Shown one piece after another: positions 18,867-26,943 of a DNA stretch of 34,758 nt. Source of the stretch: a virus; the IMG/VR virus record IMGVR_UViG_3300043395_000545, positions 1 through 34,758 of that record. One strand, written 5' to 3'. Position numbers and translations under genes: made by a program. How positions within the stretch are numbered: position 1 is the first letter of the stretch; every line of letters begins with the position of its first letter. The notes under the pieces are model-generated. The model made no database searches. It had not been told where the DNA came from and was given only the letters and a program-made list of their open reading frames with translations.

Positions 18867-20214
18867 CGATTACATTCAGAGCCTTGTTCGTAAGCCTTGG
18901 TGGTTTATTGGCAGACCTGAACAATATGAACCAGAAGGTAATTGGAACATCTGGTTAATTCTTGCTGGTCGTGGCTGGGGCAAAACAAGAACAGGCGCAG
19001 AATGGCTTGCTGAACGCATCTTGACAACACCAAAAGCACCAGACGGCACAGGAACGCAATGGGCAATTATCGCACCGCGTTTTAGTGATACCAAAACAGT
19101 ATGCGTAGAAGGTCCGTCAGGATTACTTGTAGCGTTACGCAATCGCGGTTTGGTTAATGAAATAGATTTTGTCTATAACAAATCGTCATACAAGATTACA
19201 TTCAAAGATGGACAAATAGTCCATATGTTTGGCGCGGATTCACCTGATAGTGGTCGCGGATTAAATTTATCGGGAGCATGGCTAGATGAAGTCGCGGCAT
19301 GGCCTTATCCATATGAAACATGGACAGAAGGTTTAGCACCAGCGCTTCGTATTGGCGACAGACCACGCATTGTGGCAACAACAACGCCAAAACCAATTAA
19401 ACTGTTACGCGATTGGGTTACACGAACCGATGGTTCGGTTCATGTTACACGCGGAAGCACATTTGATAACGCACGAAATTTGTCTGAAACCGCGCTCGCG
19501 GAACTGAAGGCGCGCTACGAAGGTACGCGCACAGGAAGGCAAGAGTTATATGGCGAACTGCTTGAACAAGCAGAAGGCGCATTATGGCAACGCCAATGGA
19601 TAGAAGATACTCGCGTCACCACCGACAAAGTACCACCGCTATACCGCATAGTTGTTGCTATTGACCCAGCAGTAACTAGTGGAGAAGATAGCGATGAAAC
19701 AGGAATTGTTACAGCAGGAGCATCATCAGACGGACATTTCTATGTGTTATCTGATGACAGCCTACGCGCTACTCCAAACGAATGGGGTAAGCGAGCGATT
19801 GAAGCATTTAGAAAACACAAAGCAGACCGAATTGTCGCCGAAACAAATAACGGTGGCGACATGGTTATCATGGTGCTTCAACAGGTAGATAGGAACGCAC
19901 CAGTAACTAAGGTTCATGCCACACGCGGTAAGCGAGTGCGAGCAGAACCTGTCTCGGCTTTATATGAGCAGTACCGCGTTCATCATGTTGGCGCATTTCC
20001 ACAATTGGAAGACCAAATGGTGATGTGGACACCTGAAAGTGCGGAATCACCTGATAGACTAGACGCACTAGTGTGGGCGCTAACAGAACTTAAAGATGGT
20101 TCAGTATCATTGACAGGGCTACAAAATCTTGCGATTATCTGTGGCGCGTGTCAGATGCCGAATAAGAAAACCAATAAGATTTGCGAATACTGTAATACAG
20201 CGCTAGGAGCGTAA
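18790..20214 (+). CDS. terL: Terminase large subunit with C-terminal zinc ribbon
   Basis: 474 aa packaging motor. Walker A LAGRGWGKT (about 58-66); Walker B GAWLDEVAAW (Asp166, Glu167); an AATTTPKP coupling motif; and the RNase-H-fold nuclease with IDPAV, RIVAETNNGG and SPDRLDALVWAL supplying the metal-binding acids. The start at 18790 lies deep in the small-subunit gene. After the normal end of the nuclease domain the protein continues into CGAC (451-454) and CEYC (465-468), a zinc ribbon that is not usual for terminases. Confidence 0.95.
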   Translation: MGLSLREQISLLPIQEQQNWLSQQSNDYIQSLVRKPWWFIGRPEQYEPEGNWNIWLILAGRGWGKTRTGAEWLAERILTTPKAPDGTGTQWAIIAPRFSDTKTVCVEGPSGLLVALRNRGLVNEIDFVYNKSSYKITFKDGQIVHMFGADSPDSGRGLNLSGAWLDEVAAWPYPYETWTEGLAPALRIGDRPRIVATTTPKPIKLLRDWVTRTDGSVHVTRGSTFDNARNLSETALAELKARYEGTRTGRQELYGELLEQAEGALWQRQWIEDTRVTTDKVPPLYRIVVAIDPAVTSGEDSDETGIVTAGASSDGHFYVLSDDSLRATPNEWGKRAIEAFRKHKADRIVAETNNGGDMVIMVLQQVDRNAPVTKVHATRGKRVRAEPVSALYEQYRVHHVGAFPQLEDQMVMWTPESAESPDRLDALVWALTELKDGSVSLTGLQNLAIICGACQMPNKKTNKICEYCNTALGA

Positions 20215-20562
20215 ATGGCAGTAACCTACAACACCACGATTGACCAAGGTGCGGATTGGTACATTACTTTTATTTACGAACAACCCAATGGAACTCCTGT
20301 CAATATAACCAGTTACACGGCAGCGTTACAGGTCAGAACATCACCATTGGCTAAAACGGCAGTATTGACATTAACAAACGGAAATGGCATAACCATTACA
20401 GGCAACACAGGCACAATTGCGTGTCACGCAACCAACGCACAGACAACCGCAATTACCAATGGCAGATATGCTTACGATATTGAAATTACTTCGCCACAAA
20501 ATGTTGTAACGCGTTTAGTTCAAGGTACCATTGAAGTAACGCCACAAGTAACGAGGACATAA
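20215..20562 (+). CDS. Small beta-rich structural protein
   Basis: 115 aa, Thr/Asn-rich and predicted all-beta (QGADWYITFIYEQPNGTPVN; YTAALQVRTSPLAKTAVLTL). Similar small proteins lie in phage baseplate/fibre loci. It begins directly after terL and overlaps the next ATG by one base. Probably a virion protein; exact role unknown. Confidence 0.72.
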   Translation: MAVTYNTTIDQGADWYITFIYEQPNGTPVNITSYTAALQVRTSPLAKTAVLTLTNGNGITITGNTGTIACHATNAQTTAITNGRYAYDIEITSPQNVVTRLVQGTIEVTPQVTRT

Positions 20563-20837
20563 TGGCAGACGAAACAGTAGTAGTCCAAGTAACGCAACCA
20601 ATCATTCGCGTTACAGCGCCCGGACCACAAGGTGGCGCAGCACAGATTTTCTATACGCACACACAAGCGGTAGCAAGTAGCGTATGGACTATCAATCACA
20701 ATTTAGGTGGCGAACCCACAGCAGTTGTGCTTGACAGCGCAGGTACTCAATGTGAAGGCACATTTAGTTATCCAAGCAAGAACACAATGGTAATAACCTT
20801 CACGGCAGCCTTTACTGGCACCGCGTATGTAATATAG
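20562..20837 (+). CDS. Small beta-rich structural protein, fibre-associated
   Basis: 91 aa. Gly-Pro-rich spot (VTAPGPQGGAA), then a compact domain with WTINHNLGGEPTAVVLDSAG and STMVITFTAAFTG-like strands. The last module (HNLG...VVLDSAG) resembles the C-terminus of the fibre at 20846 (VTHNLNTRDVIVTLYD), so it may pack against or cap the same fibre. Starts on an ATAATGG overlap. Confidence 0.72.
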   Translation: MADETVVVQVTQPIIRVTAPGPQGGAAQIFYTHTQAVASSVWTINHNLGGEPTAVVLDSAGTQCEGTFSYPSKNTMVITFTAAFTGTAYVI

Positions 20838-20845
20838 GAGAAATA

Positions 20846-22351
20846 ATGTCACGCAAATTCTTGGTCAGTATTGACCTCAATAAGAATGAATTACAAAACG
20901 CGGTAATTCAAAATCTTGCTACAGCGCCGTCAACCCCATTAGACGGACAAATTTATTACAACACCTCTGATGACACGCTGTATTTTTACAATGGTACTTC
21001 GTGGGTTAACTTCGTACAGACAACACAAGTTCAATACGGAACATTTAGTAATCGCCCTGCGGCTAATACTGTTCCTGCTGGAACTCTTTATTTCGCTACT
21101 GATTACAATTTGTTATACCTCAGCGATGGTTCTTCTTGGGACCAAATCTCATCTTTTGGCACAGTATCGGCTCAAACCTCCTATGGCGATACTTCCTCAA
21201 GCGGAACTAGCAACGATTATGCTCGCGCTGACCACACACACGGAACTCCATCACTTACTTCATCAGCGCCACAATCACTTAGCGTTGGAGGAAGCAACAG
21301 CGTAGGTACTGCTACCACACCTGCTCGCGCAGACCATGTTCACGCATTACCTAACTTTGGAAATGTTTCCGCACAGACTTCTTTTGGTGCTTCTTCTGCT
21401 AACGGAACAGGCACAGAGTTCGCTCGCAACGACCATACTCACGGAACACCTGTTCACGATAACGCGGCACACAGCGCAATCAATCTTTCAGCACTCGCAG
21501 TTCCTACTGCTGATGTGTCATGGGGTAACTACAAGATTACAAGTCTTGCTACCCCTACTGCTGACAGCGATGCCGCAACCAAGTCTTATGTTGATGCAAC
21601 AGCACAAGGTCTCGCAATCAAAGAGGCAGTTCATCTAGCGACTGCGGCAATTCTTCCTAACAGCCCTGCTTGGACAAGCACAAATGGCGGAACATATACC
21701 GCTACAACTTATGGACAGATTTCTATTGATGGACAACTTGCTACTGACGGACAACGCATTCTCGTCAAAGACCAAGTTCAATCTCAATACAATGGTATTT
21801 ATGTAGTCACCACACAAGGCGATGGCGGAACCTACTGGGTCTTGACTCGTTCCGCAGATGCGAATACTTCTGCTGAAGTTAAGTCAGGTATGTTTACCTT
21901 CGTACAGACTGGCGATACTCTTGCTAATACTGGCTGGGTACTTACAACCGATAACCCAATTACCCTTAACACAACTGGTCTTACATTCACACAGTTCTCG
22001 GGTGCTGGTACTTATACTGCTAGCAATGGTGTTGCTCTTGGCGCAGTTGGCGGAGCAAATAACTTCTCAGCAGTCGCAGGAACAGGCATTACTGTTACAA
22101 GCGGTGGCATCAATATTGACACTAGCGTTGTTGTACGCAAGTACGCAGCCAATGTTGGTGATGGCTCAAGCACTTCTATCACAGTTACGCACAACCTCAA
22201 CACTCGTGATGTAATTGTCACGCTTTATGATAACAGCAGCCCATATGCCGAAGTCATCTGCGATGTATTACACGCAACAGTAAATACTGTTACACTACAA
22301 TTCTCAGTTGCTCCAACTTCAAATCAATATCGTGTAGTAGTACACGCTTAG
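20846..22351 (+). CDS. Tail fibre with DHTHG repeats
   Basis: 501 aa receptor-binding fibre. N-terminal attachment-like modules contain DGQIYYNTSDDTLYFYNG and a second GTLYFATDYNLLYLSDG. Three repeats end in ARADHTHGTP, ARADHVHALP and ARNDHTHGTP (about 120-205), of the type that binds metal along trimeric fibres. A C-terminal beta domain follows (GVALGAVGGANNFSAVAGTG; then VTHNLNTRDVIVTLYDNSS). It lies between the terminase and portal genes, an unusual place for a fibre but consistent with its two small neighbours. Ribosome-binding site AGGAGAAATA. Confidence 0.88.
   Translation: MSRKFLVSIDLNKNELQNAVIQNLATAPSTPLDGQIYYNTSDDTLYFYNGTSWVNFVQTTQVQYGTFSNRPAANTVPAGTLYFATDYNLLYLSDGSSWDQISSFGTVSAQTSYGDTSSSGTSNDYARADHTHGTPSLTSSAPQSLSVGGSNSVGTATTPARADHVHALPNFGNVSAQTSFGASSANGTGTEFARNDHTHGTPVHDNAAHSAINLSALAVPTADVSWGNYKITSLATPTADSDAATKSYVDATAQGLAIKEAVHLATAAILPNSPAWTSTNGGTYTATTYGQISIDGQLATDGQRILVKDQVQSQYNGIYVVTTQGDGGTYWVLTRSADANTSAEVKSGMFTFVQTGDTLANTGWVLTTDNPITLNTTGLTFTQFSGAGTYTASNGVALGAVGGANNFSAVAGTGITVTSGGINIDTSVVVRKYAANVGDGSSTSITVTHNLNTRDVIVTLYDNSSPYAEVICDVLHATVNTVTLQFSVAPTSNQYRVVVHA
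21154..21451 (+). repeat. Triple fibre repeat encoding HxH motifs
   Basis: Three degenerate in-frame repeats within the fibre gene end at 21221-21250, 21322-21348 and 21422-21451, each encoding an AR(A/N)DH(T/V)H box. The first and third also share FGxVSAQTSxG-type starts. The His pairs probably coordinate metal ions at the trimer axis, and the array can grow or shrink by recombination. Confidence 0.75.
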
Positions 22352-22360
22352 GAGGCTAGC

Positions 22361-24235
22361 GTGGGTCTGCTTGACAGATTGGCTAGGGCAGTCGTAGCGG
22401 AGATACAAAAAGCACCAAATCTCCCTGCTGGCTCTGTAACCATGACCGAACAGGAAATGGTTAATCGTTCTAGTCCAATGAACCAAACATACGGACAAAG
22501 TGTTGGGTTACCTCGTAATCCGATTTGGCCAAGTGTTCCATTTACACCCGGAAATCCAATTGTTCCCGGTGCTATTAACCCGTTGCGTGAAGATGGTCGT
22601 CCTGACCCACGCCGTTACGAATATCAGGTTGCGCAAAATATCAACATTACCGCAACGCGTCTTGTTCCATTTACGACATTACGCGCTACGGCAGACCAAG
22701 TTGACATTATTCGCCGTTGCTTGGAAGTAATTAAAAATAAAGTAACTGGTATGGATTGGGATATTGTTTTATCTGATGATGCGTCCGAGCGTATCGCCGC
22801 TGAATCAGGTAAAGACCATGTACGCGCTATGGCTACTGCTCGTCAAAAATTCACCGAAGATATTGCTCGCCTACGCGCATTCTGGGAAAATCCAGATAAA
22901 GCAAATGGCTACACATTTTCGGATTGGATTAACCTATCGCTAGAAGAAATTCTAGTTATTGACGCATGGGCTATTTGGCCACAGCGCGCAGTCAATGGCG
23001 ACTTATATGGATTCCAAGTGCTTGATGGCACAACTATCAAGCCACTAATTGACGACCGTGGTATGCGTCCAATGCCACCTAATCCTGCATTCCAGCAAAT
23101 TCTTTACGGCTTTCCTCGTAGTGAATTTATGGCACCGAACGAATTGGAAGATGCTGATGGCGAGTTCACCTCTGACGAATTATCTTATTTGGTCAAAAAT
23201 AGAAGGTCATGGACTATCTACGGCTTTTCCCCAACTGAGCGCTCACTACCTCTTGCTGACATATATCTGCGAAGACAACAATGGTTACGAGCAGAATATA
23301 CAGATGGTGTTCTCCCTGAACTAATGTTCCAAACTGACGCCACCTTTGGTAATAACCCAGAGTTGTTGCGTGCGTATGAAAACATTTTTAATGACGATTT
23401 GGCAGGACAAACACAACAGCGCAAGCGCTCGCGTGTATTACCTGCTGGCTTTATCCCACATCAATTTGATGGATACGGCGAGAAATTCAAAGATGTACTA
23501 GACAACTATCTTGTTACTTCTATTTGCGGTCACTTTGGCGTACTACCAAGCGAAATTGGATTTAGCGGTAGTGGTTCATTAGGCGCATCAGGGCTACAAG
23601 AAGGTGAAACGCTATCAGGCGAAGTCATTGGCATTGCGCCATTGGTGGATTGGATTAGCAAACAACTAACCAATTTGTCCTATCTTTATCTTGGTATGCC
23701 ACGCGAACTAGAATTCAAGATTCTATTTGAATCAAAAGTGGATACAGAAGCCGAAGCACGCCGTATTGATATTGAACTTAAGAACGGCAATCGCACTGTA
23801 AATGAAGCGCGTTCTGCAAGTGGTTTACCACTATTGGATACTCCGCAAGCAGATATGCCAATGCTACATAGCGGTTCTGGTCTATTTTTCCTCTCACCAG
23901 AAGGGATTATTGATGCCGCAACCGCAGCGGGAGCGAGTGCTCTTGAAGGTCCTGATGCTTCGCCAATTGACGGCGGACTCACCATCGGTGAAGAACCCGA
24001 AACTGAGACAGGAAAACCTGTTGAAGAAGTGGTTGAGGATACGGAGGAAGAAGAAAGTAATCAGGCTGCTGAGGAAGTTAAGAAATTCCTAAAGTGGCTC
24101 CGTAAAGGTAACCGCAAACGCCCGTTTAACTTTGAAGTAATTGAAACGGACTACGCTGAGGTTATTAACAAATATGTCGCTATTGGTGACGAAGAATCTG
24201 CTCGTTGGCACGCGGAGAGATACATAGGGCTATAA
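22361..24235 (+). CDS. Portal protein
   Basis: 624 aa, GTG start after a good ribosome-binding site (TAGGAGGCTAGC). The central 100-480 region reads like siphovirus portals: TLRATADQVDIIRRCLEVIK, NKVTGMDWDIVLSDD, a long central helix region, and a wing/stem with SICGHFGVLPSEIGFSGSGS. It forms the dodecamer at the packaging vertex. The C-terminal 100 residues are acidic (TEEEESNQAAEEVKKFL), then basic. Size and position between fibre and MuF-like genes fit. Confidence 0.88.
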   Translation: MGLLDRLARAVVAEIQKAPNLPAGSVTMTEQEMVNRSSPMNQTYGQSVGLPRNPIWPSVPFTPGNPIVPGAINPLREDGRPDPRRYEYQVAQNINITATRLVPFTTLRATADQVDIIRRCLEVIKNKVTGMDWDIVLSDDASERIAAESGKDHVRAMATARQKFTEDIARLRAFWENPDKANGYTFSDWINLSLEEILVIDAWAIWPQRAVNGDLYGFQVLDGTTIKPLIDDRGMRPMPPNPAFQQILYGFPRSEFMAPNELEDADGEFTSDELSYLVKNRRSWTIYGFSPTERSLPLADIYLRRQQWLRAEYTDGVLPELMFQTDATFGNNPELLRAYENIFNDDLAGQTQQRKRSRVLPAGFIPHQFDGYGEKFKDVLDNYLVTSICGHFGVLPSEIGFSGSGSLGASGLQEGETLSGEVIGIAPLVDWISKQLTNLSYLYLGMPRELEFKILFESKVDTEAEARRIDIELKNGNRTVNEARSASGLPLLDTPQADMPMLHSGSGLFFLSPEGIIDAATAAGASALEGPDASPIDGGLTIGEEPETETGKPVEEVVEDTEEEESNQAAEEVKKFLKWLRKGNRKRPFNFEVIETDYAEVINKYVAIGDEESARWHAERYIGL

Positions 24236-25045
24236 ATGAAACCGAACACAAAACGCCTTAAAACAAGGCTTGCTGTTCGGCATCAACGCGCTATCCGTAA
24301 TGCGATACGCGAATCAGTTAATGTTCAGGACATTGTTGATGCGTGGTTCGCAAACTTTCCATCAGGTTCTGGAACTGTTACACCTGACGATGCTCGCGCA
24401 TGGGCACGCGTCCATGTAATAGTCAATACACGCATTATGCGTAACACTTTATTTAACCTCTACGCAGATAGCGTTGTATTAGGTACAGACCTAAGCGCTT
24501 ATGAAATAGCGCGTAAGGCAAAGGTAGGTAAAGCGGCTCCAAGTAAGAAAGATTTACAACGAGCGTTGTCAATCAACTGGAATACATGGAAACCGGGAAA
24601 TCGTGCGGCATCATTACGCCTACGCCCTAGTTCTACGCTATATGACTTACTTAATCGCGGTACAAGTATGTCTGATGAAATTACCATGACGACAGTTAAG
24701 CGAATTGGCTCAATATTGGCTCGCACGCTGGACGAAGGTTTAACACCATCAAAAGCATCTATCTTGATAGATGAGTTGATAGATGACCCTGTACGAGCGT
24801 TAATGATTGCTCAGACAGAAACCTCTTATGCGGTGGTTCAAGCCTCATTAGACCTCTATCGCGAGTCTGGTGTGGAAATGATTGAATATTTGGTGGCAGA
24901 CCCATGCGACTTATGTTCAGAAAATTTGGAAGCATCTCCGATACAGTTAGGTCAGGAATGGCCAAATGGTGACCCACCTGTACACCCAAATTGTATGTGT
25001 GATGTTGCTCCATATGTAGTAGATACTCAGTTCATAAACGAGTAA
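24236..25045 (+). CDS. MuF-like minor head protein
   Basis: 269 aa. The C-terminal half shows the Mu gpF domain: ALMIAQTETSYAVVQASLDL, MIEYLVADPCDLCSE, and the Cys/His-ending GDPPVHPNCMCDVAPYV. The N-terminal half is basic and helical, as expected for a protein that enters the capsid with the portal. It starts immediately after the portal stop (TAAATG). Its role is head morphogenesis; no C-terminal toxin domain is attached. Confidence 0.88.
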   Translation: MKPNTKRLKTRLAVRHQRAIRNAIRESVNVQDIVDAWFANFPSGSGTVTPDDARAWARVHVIVNTRIMRNTLFNLYADSVVLGTDLSAYEIARKAKVGKAAPSKKDLQRALSINWNTWKPGNRAASLRLRPSSTLYDLLNRGTSMSDEITMTTVKRIGSILARTLDEGLTPSKASILIDELIDDPVRALMIAQTETSYAVVQASLDLYRESGVEMIEYLVADPCDLCSENLEASPIQLGQEWPNGDPPVHPNCMCDVAPYVVDTQFINE

Positions 25046-25054
25046 AGGATAAAT

Positions 25055-26923
25055 ATGAAAGACACAAGCGTATATGCTGGCATTGTCAAGATGGACGACA
25101 ATGGTGACGGCACACTTACCGTTTATGGTAAAGCGACAGATGACTCCATTGACATTGACCAACAGATTTGTGACCCTGCGTGGTTAGACCGCGCCATGCC
25201 AGAATGGTTTATGTCAGGTGGCAACATTCGCGAACAGCACAGCAATATTGCGGCTGGCGTAGCACAAGAATATGAACAGAAGAATGATGGACATTACATC
25301 TCTGCTCTTGTTGTTGACCCAGTATCGGTTAAAAAAGTAAAAGCACGCGTATTAAAAGGTTTTAGCATTGGCATCAAAGCGCCACGCGTAGTGCGTGACC
25401 AAAAGGCAGCCAACGGCAGAATCATTGACGGACAAATTGTTGAGGTATCGCTTGTTGATAGACCTGCCAATCCTAATTGCCAACTTGTATTGGCTAAATC
25501 AGTAACAGGCGAAAAGACCTTAGTTAAAACTGAGGAACTAATTGAAAAGCATGGCGACCATGACCAAGCCGACCATGGAAATCGTGGTGGTGGCAGTTCA
25601 GATGATAGATTCCGTGATGCTCGTGATAATACAAAAGACGAAGAATTGCGTGGTTCAGCAAGAGAAACCAAAGACGATATTTCAGAACTGAAAGCAGACT
25701 TGAAAAACGAAGGTTATGACGCTAAAACCATTAACACAGCAGATAAAGCAGAAACTGCTATGCGTAATGCTTCTAGCAAATTAGATGAAGCCGTTAGAGG
25801 TGCTGACGGAGAAGAACATGTAGAGGCTTTGCGTTCAGCAATGGACGATTTGGATAAAGCCTACGCGCTACTTGACAATGTTCATCATGGCGATGCTGAC
25901 ATTATTCAAGACAGAATTGGTGAAACTTACGCAGAAATAGATAGTTATTTATCAGATTTAGATTCTGAGCATGAATCGTATCTAAATATGGCAGCACAAA
26001 TCCGACACAAGGAGATAGTAATGGCACGCAGAACAAAGGCAGCAAAATCTGCCGTAGCAAAAGAAGCAGATGGTATGCCAATGAACGGCGAAGCCAAATC
26101 AATCCCATCTCGCGATGAAATGATGGAGCGTTACGCAGGTGCGCGTAAAGCCCTAGATGATGTAACTCGTATGTGTAAAGAATACGGATACGGCGACATT
26201 GAAAAGCAATATGGTGAAACCGCAGAACAGGAAACCGCCGAAGGTCCATCTGTCGGTGCTGAAACCGCACAAGAAGAAGCACAAGAGGCAGAAGGCAAGA
26301 AACCACTAGATAAAGAACTAGTTGTTGAAGATAATGAAATGGCGGATAAGTCAGTTCATAAATGCTTAGAATGTGGCTGTAACCAACCAGCAAATAATCA
26401 TGGCGACCCAAATATGTCCACCGCTGTAATGAGCAGCCCAGACCAGACGCCAACGGGCGGTCCAATGATTCAACCACCAACGCCAAAGAGCGTTGAGACT
26501 ATCCTTCCACCTTCTACTATTGAAGAAATTGGAACGATTACAGAAGAAGATTCTGACGAGGAAGACTCGACAGAGAAGTCCCTGCTCGCTGATAGCGTAA
26601 ATGCTGTCATTGAGAAAGCCGTAAAGAGTGCTATGGCTTCAGTACAGGCAGAAATTGCTGAGTTAAAATCCGCAAAAGAGGCGGTAGAGAACAAAGCAAC
26701 ATCTCTTGAACAGGAGTTAGCAACGGCAAAATCTCTCGCAATAGGTGGCGGTCCAAAACGGACAACCATAGCGACAGGTGCTAAAACCAATAACGAGTGG
26801 AAAGCCAAAGCAGATTTATATCTAGCAAAGGCGTCCGCTACAACCGATAACGACTTGGCTAAGGGATACCGCGAAATGGCAAAAGATTATCTTGCTAAAG
26901 CGGCAACCGAAGCACAAGCGTAA
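25055..26923 (+). CDS. Prohead protease fused to scaffold
   Basis: 622 aa. Residues 1-145 are a U35-type prohead serine protease with His62 (REQHSNIAAG), Ser104 (LKGFSIGIKAP) and Asp135 (EVSLVDRPANP). Then comes an HGDHDQADHGN box (166-176) also seen in other phage head proteins, a long acidic helical region, a Cys/His spot (Cys437, Cys440, Cys442, His449) and a coiled coil at about 510-560 (VQAEIAELKSAKEAVENKAT) that acts as scaffold. It lies directly before the major capsid gene. An internal start at 26021 may make the scaffold alone. Confidence 0.85.
   Translation: MKDTSVYAGIVKMDDNGDGTLTVYGKATDDSIDIDQQICDPAWLDRAMPEWFMSGGNIREQHSNIAAGVAQEYEQKNDGHYISALVVDPVSVKKVKARVLKGFSIGIKAPRVVRDQKAANGRIIDGQIVEVSLVDRPANPNCQLVLAKSVTGEKTLVKTEELIEKHGDHDQADHGNRGGGSSDDRFRDARDNTKDEELRGSARETKDDISELKADLKNEGYDAKTINTADKAETAMRNASSKLDEAVRGADGEEHVEALRSAMDDLDKAYALLDNVHHGDADIIQDRIGETYAEIDSYLSDLDSEHESYLNMAAQIRHKEIVMARRTKAAKSAVAKEADGMPMNGEAKSIPSRDEMMERYAGARKALDDVTRMCKEYGYGDIEKQYGETAEQETAEGPSVGAETAQEEAQEAEGKKPLDKELVVEDNEMADKSVHKCLECGCNQPANNHGDPNMSTAVMSSPDQTPTGGPMIQPPTPKSVETILPPSTIEEIGTITEEDSDEEDSTEKSLLADSVNAVIEKAVKSAMASVQAEIAELKSAKEAVENKATSLEQELATAKSLAIGGGPKRTTIATGAKTNNEWKAKADLYLAKASATTDNDLAKGYREMAKDYLAKAATEAQA
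26021..26923 (+). CDS. Nested scaffold protein from internal in-frame start
   Basis: An ATG in the same frame as the protease gene is preceded by AAGGAG (26008-26013) and a 7-nt spacer, the best ribosome-binding site within the gene. The product would be 300 aa beginning MARRTKAAKSAVAKEA, without the protease domain, containing the Cys/His spot and the coiled coil. Lambda C/Nu3 uses this nested protease/scaffold layout. Its use here is inferred from the strong internal site. Confidence 0.6.
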   Translation: MARRTKAAKSAVAKEADGMPMNGEAKSIPSRDEMMERYAGARKALDDVTRMCKEYGYGDIEKQYGETAEQETAEGPSVGAETAQEEAQEAEGKKPLDKELVVEDNEMADKSVHKCLECGCNQPANNHGDPNMSTAVMSSPDQTPTGGPMIQPPTPKSVETILPPSTIEEIGTITEEDSDEEDSTEKSLLADSVNAVIEKAVKSAMASVQAEIAELKSAKEAVENKATSLEQELATAKSLAIGGGPKRTTIATGAKTNNEWKAKADLYLAKASATTDNDLAKGYREMAKDYLAKAATEAQA

Positions 26924-26943
26924 CTCTTTACAGAAAGATAACA

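Noticed and set aside
19750-19760. CTGATGA sequences inside coding genes (for example in terL, portal and connector genes) as further hammerheads
   Set aside because: None is flanked by GAAA with complementary stems in either orientation; chance matches from codon use.
25902-26486. 194-codon minus-strand frame opposite the protease-scaffold gene
   Set aside because: Leu/His-rich translation typical of an antisense shadow, no ribosome-binding site, opposite a well-supported gene.
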